From positions 153,071 to 217,070 of the forward strand of contig JACQAM010000006.1 in assembly GCA_016194975.1 (NCBI GenBank): 64,000 nt of DNA. The letters run 5' to 3'. The stretch's first letter is position 1, and each line of letters starts with the position of its first letter. Made by a program: the position numbers and the translations under genes. Shown piece by piece: positions 8,001 through 17,202 of this stretch. Source of the DNA: Bacteroidota bacterium. GTDB lineage: Bacteria; Bacteroidota; Bacteroidia; Palsa-965. The notes under the pieces are model-generated. The model saw nothing but the letters and a program-made list of their open reading frames with translations. It was not told the origin of the DNA and did not search any database.

Positions 8001-8716
8001 TTCTGTGAGCGGCGGTTCTTCATCCACTTATAGATCCTTCCGGGTTTTCCTTTGTTCTGCTTTTTGTCCATGTCGTGCTGATTCTCACCGTAAAATTTCT
8101 TTCCGTGAATATTCCAGGCAACATCAAAATAAAAACCGGTATCGGAAATACTAAGGAGATCTTTTTTCTCCGAAGCAAAACGCATGCGATAATCGGCTGA
8201 GATCATAAACCCACGTCCAAGTGTTCGTGCAACACCACAACCGAGATTTCCGCAATACCATTTTTCCATGAGACGCATACCGATGTAATATTTATTATTG
8301 TCGTTGAGCGAAGGGCCAATGTAAGTTCCTCTCCAGTCGAGATGGCCGGCACCGAATAGAAATTTAAAAAGGTATTTTGTCTGGCCTATGTCGAAAAGAA
8401 AATTTCCGTCGAGTTCAGAATTCCACGCCTTAATATCATTGATGGATCCCGAAGCGTGATTCACAAAACCGGAATACTCGAAACTCCAGTAGAACCAGGG
8501 TTTAGTATGAATACCAATAAAAAAATGATCGCCCGGTTTATAATTTCCTTTCACTTCTTTCCTGTTATTGATAACGGAAAAACACGGACCTCCGCCAATG
8601 GAAATAAAGGGATGGAATTTTGCCGAACCCGGAACAATACCCATGTAGGTTTCCTGCGCGCCCAGGTGTGCAGCAAAAAACAAAATCAAGAGAAGAAAAA
8701 TTCCCGGAACCTTCAT
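7997..8716 (-). CDS. putative outer-membrane beta-barrel-like protein
   Basis: 239 residues from the ATG at 8716 (MKVPGIFLLLILFFAAHLGA, a signal peptide). The rest shows alternating aromatic strands separated by short polar turns, e.g. FFIGIHTKPWFYWSFEYSGF and GFYFDVAWNIHGKKFYGE, as in small outer-membrane barrels. The tail is basic (KKQNKGKPGRIYKWMKNRR), unusual for a barrel end. An upstream in-frame ATG (8764) lies beyond the -7 box at 8721-8728 and is unlikely. First gene of a two-gene operon. Confidence 0.6.
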   Translation of the reverse strand: MKVPGIFLLLILFFAAHLGAQETYMGIVPGSAKFHPFISIGGGPCFSVINNRKEVKGNYKPGDHFFIGIHTKPWFYWSFEYSGFVNHASGSINDIKAWNSELDGNFLFDIGQTKYLFKFLFGAGHLDWRGTYIGPSLNDNNKYYIGMRLMEKWYCGNLGCGVARTLGRGFMISADYRMRFASEKKDLLSISDTGFYFDVAWNIHGKKFYGENQHDMDKKQNKGKPGRIYKWMKNRRSQN

Positions 8717-8720
8717 ACTA

Positions 8721-8728
8721 TAAAGATA
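8721..8728 (-). promoter_or_regulatory. -7 element TATCTTTA, leaderless
   Basis: Differs from TAnnTTTG only in the last base; four bases separate it from the ATG at 8716. Confidence 0.5.
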
Positions 8729-8892
8729 AGACGAAGTTCCCAGTGAAAAGATGCTCTGCTGCAAATGGTTCAGCTGCCAAGAGTGATCCTGCTATGAAAA
8801 TTACAATGACGCAGAAGGGGTATATTACAAAACGGGCGTTTGTTTCCCCCGTGCTAAAGAATGCTACATAATGATCCGGAAAGAGAAAATCG

Positions 8893-8966
8893 TCGGGGTG
8901 AGAGGACTCGAACCTCCGGCCTCCACGTCCCGAACGTGGCGCGCTAGCCAACTGCGCTACACCCCG
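8893..8966 (-). tRNA. tRNA-Pro (anticodon CGG)
   Basis: A full cloverleaf on the minus strand: acceptor stem CGGGGTG/CACCCCG, D-arm TAGCGCAGTTGGCTAGCGC, anticodon stem CCACG/CGTGG around the loop TTCGGGA (anticodon CGG, codon CCG), T-arm with GGTTCGAGTCC. The discriminator is A at 8893; CCA is not encoded. Confidence 0.97.
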
Positions 8967-8983
8967 AATTGAATCGGTTTCCG

Positions 8984-8991
8984 CAAAAGTA
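8984..8991 (-). promoter_or_regulatory. -7 element TACTTTTG for tRNA-Pro
   Basis: TAnnTTTG match on the minus strand, 17 bases before the mature tRNA 5' end. Confidence 0.5.
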
Positions 8992-9074
8992 ATATTTTCA
9001 TTATTCCCGATTGGTTTTGCTTCTGCCTCCGGCGGCGATAACTTCATTTTCATCGCGGAGATGGAAAAAAAAAC

Positions 9075-9082
9075 TATTTTTG
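9075..9082 (+). promoter_or_regulatory. -7 element TATTTTTG
   Basis: TAnnTTTG match 31 bases before the lipoprotein ATG at 9114; it lies between that start and the earlier in-frame ATG at 9096, and so is compatible with either. Confidence 0.45.
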
Positions 9083-9113
9083 CTGAAACAGGTCAATGAC
9101 CAAAAATCCTACT

Positions 9114-10019
9114 ATGAAAAACCGTTTTATCAAGTCGTGGCTTCTCCCGGCCGCTGTTCTTGTCTTTGCACTTCATTCCTGTGGTAATGATGGCGATGGA
9201 AAAACTCCTACTGATTCTACTGCGGGAGATTCTACAGCTACAAAAGGGGATACAACCAAAAATCTGAACATGATCTCCGTGCCTTCTCCAACAGAAGTTT
9301 TCGGTTACATGAAAATGGTTGGTGCATCAAATGCCAATTCGAATTATCTCAATCCTACTGATAATGAGAAAAAATATGAGAGCAAAAAATCGCAGTCTTT
9401 AAATCTTGGCATATATTCTGCTGACCTGCTGTATTGCTCCACGTTCGGAGTCTCCGATAAAGTTCTTGGCTATTTCGGCACCTGCATGCGCATGGGCGAT
9501 AAACTGAAAGTAGCAACCAACCTCACGGATAAAGACAAAGACCGCATCAGCAAAAATACCGGTAACGGCGATTCACTTGTTGCAATTTCGAATGACATGT
9601 ATCTTTCTTCATTCGAGAATCTCGAGAATACCGATCGCGGCGGAGACCTTAGTCTCATGCTTGCAGGAGGATGGGTGGAAAGCCTTTACCTTATGAGTAA
9701 CATGGTTAAAGATTTTGACAAAGACAAATCAACGGCTGAACACATAGCTGAACAGCGTCTCGCACTTGGAAATCTTATTGAATTCATGGACAAGTACGCT
9801 GCTAAAGATGCCGATGTAAAAGCTGTTCAGGATCAGATCAAAGATTTAAAAACACTTTTCGATGCATCGCAAACCTCGGGAACCAACAGTGCCACCTCCA
9901 AGAAAAATGGAAAACTTGTCATAGGCGGCGGTGCAAAAACAACACTCACCAAAGATCAGTTTGATAAGATCCAGAGTAAACTCAATGAAATACGTACCGG
10001 TTATATTAACCTCCAGTAA
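9114..10019 (+). CDS. conserved-type lipoprotein of unknown function
   Basis: 301 residues from ATG 9114. The signal MKNRFIKSWLLPAAVLVFAL ends in a lipobox (LHSC), and the mature protein begins with an Asp/Thr-rich linker of about 35 residues. The remainder is mostly helical: VPSPTEVFGYMKMVGAS, SLNLGIYSADLLYCSTFGV, LMLAGGWVESLYLMSNMV. I know proteins of this pattern as unnamed Bacteroidota lipoproteins; no enzyme motif is visible. Followed after 24 bases by a small secreted protein on the same strand, probably one operon. Confidence 0.65.
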   Translation: MKNRFIKSWLLPAAVLVFALHSCGNDGDGKTPTDSTAGDSTATKGDTTKNLNMISVPSPTEVFGYMKMVGASNANSNYLNPTDNEKKYESKKSQSLNLGIYSADLLYCSTFGVSDKVLGYFGTCMRMGDKLKVATNLTDKDKDRISKNTGNGDSLVAISNDMYLSSFENLENTDRGGDLSLMLAGGWVESLYLMSNMVKDFDKDKSTAEHIAEQRLALGNLIEFMDKYAAKDADVKAVQDQIKDLKTLFDASQTSGTNSATSKKNGKLVIGGGAKTTLTKDQFDKIQSKLNEIRTGYINLQ

Positions 10020-10043
10020 GAATCAACCTCAGAAAAAATAACT

Positions 10044-10517
10044 ATGAAAAAGCTGTCGAAATATGTTTTGATTGCCGCAATGATCGGCATCACTGCACCT
10101 ATTCCTTCACAGAATACCTGTTTAATGTATCACCGCCAGCCGGGATGCAGCCAGGCGTCTGAAGAAGGTTTCATTTACAATTCACAATCGAAAAGCGGTT
10201 TGTTCGCAAAAGGAACAACTTCTAAACTCAAAGCTATTTTCTACGCAGGATTCGATTATTCGATCTCTCTCTGCGCAGATCCGGCATTGGGAACCGAAAT
10301 TGGTCTTGTTCTTTCTGATGCATCCACAGGCGAAGTGCTCTATGATAATGCAACAGATAACAAATCCAGTCACATGGAATTCTCCTGCGAATCTACTCGC
10401 AACATGTTCGTCACCGTCACCATTCCCGGCGAAGGTGTTAGCCGCGGCAAAGCAGTAGATGCTGCCTGCCTCGGAATTCTCATTGAGCAAAAAGTTACCC
10501 CGAAAGTCGGTTTCTGA
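10044..10517 (+). CDS. small secreted protein, unknown function
   Basis: 157 residues. The N-terminus MKKLSKYVLIAAMIGITAPI is a signal peptide. Mature protein has several Cys residues (NTCLMYHR, GCSQASEEG, SLCADPA, SCESTRNMF, DAACLG), suggesting disulfides in the periplasm or outside, and a predominantly beta C-terminal half (MFVTVTIPGEG). Probably co-transcribed with the lipoprotein 24 bases upstream; a hairpin terminator follows. Confidence 0.65.
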   Translation: MKKLSKYVLIAAMIGITAPIPSQNTCLMYHRQPGCSQASEEGFIYNSQSKSGLFAKGTTSKLKAIFYAGFDYSISLCADPALGTEIGLVLSDASTGEVLYDNATDNKSSHMEFSCESTRNMFVTVTIPGEGVSRGKAVDAACLGILIEQKVTPKVGF

Positions 10518-10537
10518 CCGCTCGTCAATTTTATTTC

Positions 10538-10577
10538 AAAAAAGCCCTGTCTTCATTACGAACGACGGGGCTTTTTT
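10538..10577 (+). terminator. intrinsic terminator
   Basis: GCCCTGTC (10544-10551) pairs with GACGGGGC (10564-10571) with one G-T pair, flanked by A6 upstream and T6 downstream, so it could act in both directions. It ends the lipoprotein/secreted protein pair. Confidence 0.88.
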
Positions 10578-10616
10578 ATTTTCTTTGATTCACCTCAAAA
10601 CAAATTCCTGAAAATT

Positions 10617-13600
10617 ATGCGCTACCAGAATGTGCTACTGATCGCTTCCTGTTTTATTCTCTTCGCTGCAACCGGCGGCGACAAAAAAAAATGGAATGTA
10701 AATGATCCTCCCGGCGATTATAAAGATGTTTCCTTCACCGTTACAGAAGGGACGTGGATGAATCTCGATGTGAGCCCTGACGGAAAAACAATTGCATTCG
10801 ATCTGCTTGGTGATATTTATTCCATTCCGATCACAGGAGGAACTGCTACTCCTTTACAAACAGGTCTTGCCTGGCAATGTCAACCTCGATTCAGTCCCGA
10901 TGGAAAAACAATTTGTTTTACAAGTGACGGTGGTGGTGGAGATAATATCTGGACGATGAAAGCAGATGGCTCCGATGCAAAACAAGTGACCAAAGAAAAT
11001 TTCCGCTTGCTCAATAATGCCGTATGGTCTGGCGATGGCCAATATCTCATTGGAAGAAAACATTTTTCCTCTACCCGTTCACTCGGTGCCGGAGAAATGT
11101 GGATGTATCACAAAACCGGCGGTGATGGAATTCAACTCACGAAAAAGAAAAATGCACAACAGGATGTGAACGAACCCAGCGCTTCTCCCGATGGAAAATA
11201 TTTATACTACAGCGAGGACATGTATCCAGGCGGATTTTTCCAGTACAACAAAGATCCCAACAACCAGATCTATGTGATCAATCGCTATGATCTTACCAGC
11301 GGAGAAATTACAAACGTTACGGGCGGACCCGGTGGCGCATTTCGCCCGCAGGTGTCACACGATGGAAAATTACTGGCATTCGTGCGACGCGTTCATGAAA
11401 AATCTGTTTTGTACCTGCGCGATCTTGCAACTGGAGAAGAATGGCCTGTGTATGATGATCTGAGCAAAGATCAGCAGGAGGCATGGTGCATCTTCGGAGT
11501 GTATACTGGTTTCAACTGGATGCCCGATAACAAACACATCATCATCTGGGCGAAAGGAAAAATTAAAAATGTGGACATCTCTACTCAGAAAGCAACTGAA
11601 ATTCCTTTCTCCGTTACTTGTCATCACAGAATTTATAACGCGCTTCATTTCGATCACGATGCTGCTCCCGATAAATTCACCGCGAAAATGATCCGCAACG
11701 CAGTGACTTCTCCCGATGAAAAATGGCTCGTGTTCAATGCGGCCGGTTATCTCTGGAAAAAACAATTACCGAACGGAACTCCATCGCGACTCACAACGGG
11801 AACTGATTTTGAATTCGAACCCGCATTCTCGAACGATGGAAATAAACTCACTTATGTTTCATGGAACGATGAAAATACAGGAGCGGTGATGTCGCTCGAT
11901 ATGAAAAATCCGAAAGCCGTTCCGGTGAAGATCACCAGTGAAAAAGGAATTTTCCGCACGCCATCTTTTTCTCCTGACGGAAAAACAATTGCATTCTGGA
12001 AAGAAGGCGGCAATGATCACCAGGGATTTACCTATAGCGTAAAACCCGGAATTTATTCTGTTTCATCTTCGGGAGGAAATGCAGCTTTTCTTTTTGATAA
12101 CGGCGGACAAAAACCAATGTATTCTTCTGATGGAAAAGAAATTTTTTATTATTTGGACAATGGCGATTCGAAAGAACTCGATGCTTACGATGTGGAAAAG
12201 AAAACTTCGAAGCAAGTAGCCACTTCTCCTTACGCTTGGGAAATAATTCCGAGTCCCGATAATAAATGGATCGCATTCCGCGAGCTTTTCAAAGTTTACG
12301 TCTGTGCTTTTCCTCCTTCCGGAAAATCGCTCGATCTCAGCAAAGACATGAGCCAGGTGCCAATGAATTGTGTAACGCGCGATGCAGGTCAATCCATTTG
12401 CTGGAGCAGCGACAGTAAAAAAATTCACTGGACGATGGGCAGTAAATATTTTGAAAGAGAAATTAAAAACACATTCACATTCGTCAATGGAGCTTCCGAT
12501 TCTCTTCCTGCACTTGATACCACTGGAATTGAGATCGGCCTGGAATTGCAATCGGATAAACCAAAAGGAACGATCGCATTGACCAACGCACGCATCATTA
12601 CCATGAATGCAAACAGTGATGTGATCGAAAACGGAGTAGTTGTGGTAAAAGAAAATAAAATAATCGCGGTTGGAAAAACCGGTGATGTGCAGATTCCTTC
12701 CGATGCAAAAGTCATTGACTGCAGTGGCAAAACAATTATGCCCGGGCTCGTGGATGTGCATGCGCACCTGGGAACTTTCCGCCAGGGATTGTCTCCTCAA
12801 AAACAATGGAGCTATTATGCGAATCTTGCTTTCGGTGTAACCACTACGCACGATCCTTCTTCGAATACAGAAATGGTTTTTTCACAATCGGAAGCAGTAC
12901 GTGCCGGAAACATGATCGGCCCGAGAATTTTTTCTACCGGTTGGATTCTTTATGGCGCTGAAGGAGATTTCAAAGCCGTCATCAACAATTATGACGATGC
13001 ACGTTCTGCAGTTTACCGCACAAAAGAATGCGGCGCATTTTCAGTGAAGAGTTATAATCAGCCGCGGCGTGAACAAAGACAACAGGTGATAGCTGCTGCA
13101 CGCAGCATGCAGATGGAAGTTGTTCCAGAAGGCGGATCCTTTTTTTATCACAACATGACGATGATCCTCGACGGACACACCGGCATCGAACACAATATTC
13201 CTGTTGTTCCTGTTTATGATGATGTCGTGAAATTGTGGAGCGCAAGTAAAACCGGTTACACGCCAACACTCATTGTCACTTACGGCGCTACAAGCGGAGA
13301 AAATTACTGGTACCAGCATTCCAATGTGTGGGAAAATTCAAAACTGCTTAATTTTTATCCACGCGGTGAGATCGATTCACGCTCGCGCCACCGCACGATG
13401 ATCCCGGAAGAAGAATACAACAACGGTTTCATTCTTGTTTCCCAGTCGTGCAAAAAATTAGCGGATGCCGGAGTGAAAGTTAATCTCGGCGCACACGGGC
13501 AATTGCAGGGGCTGGGCGCTCACTGGGAATTGTGGATGCTGCAGATGGGTGGAATGACGAACATGGAAGCGTTGCGTTGCGCAACAATGAACGGCGCCTA

Positions 13601-13883
13601 TTACATTGGCATGGACAAACAGATCGGTTCAATAGAAACAGGAAAATTAGCCGACATCATTGTGCTCGACAAAAATCCGCTGGAGGACATTCATAATTCG
13701 CAGTATGTGAAATACACAATGATCAATGGAAGAATTTACGATACGGAAACCATGAACGAGATCGGCAATTACGATAAGAAACGCACAAAATTCTGGTGGG
13801 AGAATCCAAAATATTCGGCGCAGTACAACTGGCACGAAGAAACAAATTCATTCATGGACGATAATTGCGGAAATATTGAATAG
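10617..13883 (+). CDS. secreted beta-propeller / amidohydrolase fusion protein
   Basis: 1088 residues. After a signal peptide (MRYQNVLLIASCFILFAATG) come two blocks of TolB/PD40-type propeller repeats (about 40-650), recognisable by repeated SPDGKTIAF and SPDGKYLYY strands. Residues about 655-1060 form an amidohydrolase-superfamily TIM barrel: MPGLVDVHAHLGTF supplies the HxH metal pair, later His residues in EHNIPV and LGAHGQ, and the IGSIETGKLADIIVLDKNPL ending is typical of imidazolonepropionase-like members. Such fusions are known in Bacteroidota; they act outside the cytoplasm, and the substrate is often assumed to be a peptide derivative but is not shown here. Single gene. Confidence 0.87.
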   Translation: MRYQNVLLIASCFILFAATGGDKKKWNVNDPPGDYKDVSFTVTEGTWMNLDVSPDGKTIAFDLLGDIYSIPITGGTATPLQTGLAWQCQPRFSPDGKTICFTSDGGGGDNIWTMKADGSDAKQVTKENFRLLNNAVWSGDGQYLIGRKHFSSTRSLGAGEMWMYHKTGGDGIQLTKKKNAQQDVNEPSASPDGKYLYYSEDMYPGGFFQYNKDPNNQIYVINRYDLTSGEITNVTGGPGGAFRPQVSHDGKLLAFVRRVHEKSVLYLRDLATGEEWPVYDDLSKDQQEAWCIFGVYTGFNWMPDNKHIIIWAKGKIKNVDISTQKATEIPFSVTCHHRIYNALHFDHDAAPDKFTAKMIRNAVTSPDEKWLVFNAAGYLWKKQLPNGTPSRLTTGTDFEFEPAFSNDGNKLTYVSWNDENTGAVMSLDMKNPKAVPVKITSEKGIFRTPSFSPDGKTIAFWKEGGNDHQGFTYSVKPGIYSVSSSGGNAAFLFDNGGQKPMYSSDGKEIFYYLDNGDSKELDAYDVEKKTSKQVATSPYAWEIIPSPDNKWIAFRELFKVYVCAFPPSGKSLDLSKDMSQVPMNCVTRDAGQSICWSSDSKKIHWTMGSKYFEREIKNTFTFVNGASDSLPALDTTGIEIGLELQSDKPKGTIALTNARIITMNANSDVIENGVVVVKENKIIAVGKTGDVQIPSDAKVIDCSGKTIMPGLVDVHAHLGTFRQGLSPQKQWSYYANLAFGVTTTHDPSSNTEMVFSQSEAVRAGNMIGPRIFSTGWILYGAEGDFKAVINNYDDARSAVYRTKECGAFSVKSYNQPRREQRQQVIAAARSMQMEVVPEGGSFFYHNMTMILDGHTGIEHNIPVVPVYDDVVKLWSASKTGYTPTLIVTYGATSGENYWYQHSNVWENSKLLNFYPRGEIDSRSRHRTMIPEEEYNNGFILVSQSCKKLADAGVKVNLGAHGQLQGLGAHWELWMLQMGGMTNMEALRCATMNGAYYIGMDKQIGSIETGKLADIIVLDKNPLEDIHNSQYVKYTMINGRIYDTETMNEIGNYDKKRTKFWWENPKYSAQYNWHEETNSFMDDNCGNIE

Positions 13884-13897
13884 TGGATGTAGGTGAA

Positions 13898-14016
13898 TTA
13901 CGGATTTTCTACGGAATACGGATTACAGAGGTAAACCGATTTTACAGTGGGTTTGCATACAATACTCCGTAATCTCCGTTCCAATTCGTAATCTGTATTC
14001 CGTAGAAAATCCGTAA
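13898..14016. repeat. long intergenic inverted repeat
   Basis: The left arm 13898-13925 and right arm 13989-14016 are reverse complements at 27 of 28 positions, with the word ATTACGGA/TCCGTAAT repeated in and around the arms; the loop is about 63 bases. It lies between the amidohydrolase and the MORN-like gene. No T-run follows, so it is not a standard terminator. Confidence 0.9.
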
Positions 14017-14083
14017 TCCTCCCCCTAAATGGGAACGGTTATTGCAAATGAAAATCACCACCTTTTGTCTTAACTTCATCGTC

Positions 14084-14701
14084 ATGAAAAAATTACTGCT
14101 CTTCCCCGCCCTTCTTTTTTCATTCATTTGTTTTGCACAAAAAGATTCTTCGCACGTTGTCACTTATCACAAGAACGGAAAAGTGAACGAGGATTATCAT
14201 TTGAATGCGAGTGGCGACAAGGATGGTCCGTATCTGAAAATGGGACGCAACGGAAAAAAATATGTTTCGGGCCAATACAAAGACGGAATTCCAATTGGTG
14301 TGTGGGAATATTTCGCTTCCGATACCACCGGAGATCTTGTGCAGAAACTGGATTTCGATTCGCACAAAGAAATTTTTGTGGATCCCGTGAGGCAGAATAT
14401 GCTCATTTGCGGCCCGCGCTATTTCGGTGGCAATATGCTGAAGCAGGAATACATTCAGCACAGGATAAAAACAGATTTCACGGCAGAGGAAAGAGAAAAA
14501 CTAAAGGGTGAGAAATATACTGTTTCATTCACAATCGATAGTGTTTCTCTGAAACCGGTGCTGGTCAATTGCAATGAAACTGATGTTCCACCGGATGTAA
14601 AACCAAAACTTGAAAAAATTGTTTCTGAAATGCCGGCGTGGCTCCCACCTGTTTGCAAAGATGAAAAAGTGTGGAGATTCAGTGTGACGTTTGCGTTTTG
14701 A
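14084..14701 (+). CDS. secreted MORN-variant (YwqK-like) repeat protein
   Basis: 205 residues from ATG 14084 (MKKLLLFPALLFSFICFAQ, signal peptide ending in Q as is common in Bacteroidota); an ATG at 14042 is less likely. The motifs VVTYHKNGKVNEDYHLN, GPYLKMGRNGKKYVSGQYKD and GIPIGVWEYF are MORN-variant repeats of the YwqK antitoxin-like family. The C-terminal 60 residues are TonB-C-like in pattern (VSFTIDSVSLKPVLVNC, then EKIVSEMPAWLPP). No toxin gene is adjacent. Function unknown. Confidence 0.65.
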   Translation: MKKLLLFPALLFSFICFAQKDSSHVVTYHKNGKVNEDYHLNASGDKDGPYLKMGRNGKKYVSGQYKDGIPIGVWEYFASDTTGDLVQKLDFDSHKEIFVDPVRQNMLICGPRYFGGNMLKQEYIQHRIKTDFTAEEREKLKGEKYTVSFTIDSVSLKPVLVNCNETDVPPDVKPKLEKIVSEMPAWLPPVCKDEKVWRFSVTFAF

Positions 14702-14787
14702 ATGACACAACAAATTCACAACCGGAAGAATTTTCTTCACCAAAATAATTTTCTTTTAACAAAATCACTTTCTCTCCAATCCCATCG

Positions 14788-14795
14788 TACTTTTG
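14788..14795 (+). promoter_or_regulatory. -7 element TACTTTTG, leaderless recQ
   Basis: TAnnTTTG match with seven bases between box and the recQ ATG (14803). Confidence 0.6.
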
Positions 14796-14802
14796 AATTG
14801 CA

Positions 14803-16704
14803 ATGCACTCTCCTTCTTCCATTCTAAAAAAATACTGGAGCTTTGAAAATTTCCGTCCGAACCAGGAAGAAATTATAAAAAGTGTGCTTGATGGAAAAGA
14901 TACGCTCGCATTGCTTCCAACAGGCGGCGGAAAATCAATTTGCTTTCAGGTGCCTGCATTATGCAGCGACGGAATCTGTATTGTTGTTTCTCCGCTCATT
15001 GCGCTCATGCAGGACCAGGTTGAAAATTTAAATGCACGCGGAATAAAAGCCATCGCCATTACTTCTGTGATGTCGAAAAAAGAAGTGGATGTTGCTTTTG
15101 ATAATTGCGTTTATGGCGATCTGAAATTCCTTTATCTCTCGCCCGAACGATTGCAAACAGAAATGGCGCGCATACGCATTTCAAAAATGAATGTGAATCT
15201 TTTCGCGATCGATGAAGCGCATTGCATTTCCCAATGGGGATATGATTTTCGTCCGCCGTACCTGCAGGTTGCCGCTTTGCGCGAAATTCATCCTCACATT
15301 CCCGTGCTCGCGCTTACTGCTACTGCAACGCTTCGTGTTGTAGATGATATCCAGGAAAAATTATTATTCAAAAAGAAAAATGTTTTCCGGAGCAGTTTCG
15401 CGAGAACAAATCTTGCTTACACCATTCGCAAAACAGAAAATAAAATTGACCCTGTCGTAAAATTATCTTCCACACCCGAAGGAAGCGGCATCGTGTATGT
15501 GCGCAGTCGCCGGCGCACGCGGGAGATCTCAGATTTTTTGAAACGGAAAGGAATTGCATCTTCATTCTATCATGCCGGGCTTCCTGCTGCAGAACGGATC
15601 ACCACGCAGAAAGAATGGTTGAGCGGAAAATCGAAAGTGATCGTGGCAACAAATGCATTCGGAATGGGAATTGACAAAGCCAATGTCCGTTTTGTGGCGC
15701 ATCTCGATCTTCCCGATTCTCCCGAAGCTTATTTCCAGGAAGCGGGTCGCGCGGGCAGAGATGGAAAACTTTCTTATGCCGCTTTATTCTGGCAGGAAAA
15801 AGATATTGAAGAACTCGAACGCAATCATAAACTTTCTTTTCCTTCATTGACAGAAATAAGAAGAGCGTATCAATCCATCGCGAATTTTTTTCAGGTGGCT
15901 ATCGGGAGCGGGAATGCGCTCACCCTCGTTTTCGACCAGCAGAAGATCTGCGAATCGTACAAACTGGATCCGGCTGTTTTTTTTCATTGCATAAAATTTC
16001 TTGAGCGTGAAGGTTACATTGCGGTGAATGATGCCGTGTACACGCCTGCACGTTTGAAATTCCTGGCGAACAACGATCAGCTTTATAATTTTCAGGTTCA
16101 GAATCCGGCTTTCGATAAATTCATCAAAACCATTCTTCGCTCTTATGGAGGATTGTTCGACGAGTATGTGCGCATCCGTGAAAAAGATATTGCGCGCAAA
16201 ACTTCGCTGGGAGATGAGGAAGTGAAACAAAAACTTTTTTATCTCGACAAACTGGATCTGCTCCACTACATTCCGCAGAATGATAAACCCATGCTCACAT
16301 TCATTCAGCCAAGAGCAGATGCAAAAAAACTTTTCATCTCGCCGGAAAATCTTTCGGAGCGGAAAAAAATTGCAGAAGAGCGACTGCGCGCCATGATCCG
16401 CCTGGTGAGCGATGAACGGAATTGTCGGCAGAAATTATTGTTGCGTTATTTTGGTGAAGAAAATTCTTCCGATTGCGGGATATGTGATGTGTGCAGAAAA
16501 AAAAGCAGTTCCGGTAAAAAAGCGGGGCGTAATGATCTCGCTAAAATAATCGTCGAACTCCTTTCTCAAAATCCGAAAAATATCCGCGAACTTCCGGCCG
16601 CTCTTCCTTCCTGCACCGAAGAAGATATCAGTTTTGTGGTAAGGCAACTGCTTGATTCGGGAAAAATAAAATTCAATACCAAACGGCACCTCGTCGTAAG
16701 CTGA
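14803..16704 (+). CDS. recQ: ATP-dependent DNA helicase RecQ
   Basis: 633 residues. Superfamily 2 3'-5' helicase used in recombination and replication-fork repair. Motif I LPTGGGKSICFQVPA, DEAH box FAIDEAHCISQWGYDF, motif III ALTATAT, and motif VI YFQEAGRAGRDG are intact. A RecQ zinc-binding cluster is visible in CRQKLLLRYF with the later CGICDVC, and a short winged-helix region ends the protein (about 575-633). There is no HRDC domain, as in many Bacteroidota RecQ paralogues. Single gene with its promoter box just before the ATG. Confidence 0.94.
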   Translation: MHSPSSILKKYWSFENFRPNQEEIIKSVLDGKDTLALLPTGGGKSICFQVPALCSDGICIVVSPLIALMQDQVENLNARGIKAIAITSVMSKKEVDVAFDNCVYGDLKFLYLSPERLQTEMARIRISKMNVNLFAIDEAHCISQWGYDFRPPYLQVAALREIHPHIPVLALTATATLRVVDDIQEKLLFKKKNVFRSSFARTNLAYTIRKTENKIDPVVKLSSTPEGSGIVYVRSRRRTREISDFLKRKGIASSFYHAGLPAAERITTQKEWLSGKSKVIVATNAFGMGIDKANVRFVAHLDLPDSPEAYFQEAGRAGRDGKLSYAALFWQEKDIEELERNHKLSFPSLTEIRRAYQSIANFFQVAIGSGNALTLVFDQQKICESYKLDPAVFFHCIKFLEREGYIAVNDAVYTPARLKFLANNDQLYNFQVQNPAFDKFIKTILRSYGGLFDEYVRIREKDIARKTSLGDEEVKQKLFYLDKLDLLHYIPQNDKPMLTFIQPRADAKKLFISPENLSERKKIAEERLRAMIRLVSDERNCRQKLLLRYFGEENSSDCGICDVCRKKSSSGKKAGRNDLAKIIVELLSQNPKNIRELPAALPSCTEEDISFVVRQLLDSGKIKFNTKRHLVVS

Positions 16705-16825
16705 TCTTTCAGGTCAATGAAATTTTTTCCTACCTGATAAAAGACAAAAAAATATTCCAGCCGGCTGAGATCCCGCTGAAAAACTTTCGTATCTTTTTAT
16801 TCCAAATATTTTAAAAACAAAAAAC

Positions 16826-17179
16826 ATGAAACCAGGAACTTTTTTTTCGGCCATTCTCATTTCCGTTATTTTTCTTTTTGTTTCCCATCCACTTTCCGCA
16901 ACTCCCGCCGGTAAAGGGAAAATAGAAATAGTCATTACCAGTCATACCACCCGCGCGCAATTGGATTCCATGGAAACTGCACTGGCTGCACAGGGCGTAA
17001 CGCTGGATGTGGACATGGCTATTTTCAGCAAGGCAGGGCAATTGGAAAGAATTTCCGGGAAAGTAACTTTTTCTGCTAAACAATTCGGAACATTCTCAAG
17101 CGATAATGTGGGAACCATTACTATCACCAAAAAAGGCGGGGCAATGAAAATAAATGTGCAGGATCCTGTTCAACAGTAA
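16826..17179 (+). CDS. small secreted protein, M56/BlaR-tail-like
   Basis: 117 residues with signal peptide MKPGTFFSAILISVIFLFVS, cleaved near LSA-TPAG. The mature part IEIVITSHTTRAQLDSMETA followed by LAAQGVTLDVDMAIFSKAGQ resembles the small domain that many Bacteroidota M56 (BlaR1-type) peptidases carry at their C-terminus, here standing alone; this is my inference from the pattern. Followed after 23 bases by the alkyladenine glycosylase on the same strand. Confidence 0.6.
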   Translation: MKPGTFFSAILISVIFLFVSHPLSATPAGKGKIEIVITSHTTRAQLDSMETALAAQGVTLDVDMAIFSKAGQLERISGKVTFSAKQFGTFSSDNVGTITITKKGGAMKINVQDPVQQ

Positions 17180-17202
17180 CGTTTTTTTCTAAACCGGATT
17201 TT

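Noticed and set aside
12063..12851. Antisense open frame of 262 codons within the amidohydrolase fusion gene
   Set aside because: Shadow of a well-supported gene, no family-like pattern.
14084..14701. Antitoxin of a YwqK-type toxin-antitoxin pair
   Set aside because: The protein has a signal peptide and no toxin gene is adjacent; only the MORN-variant repeat is shared.
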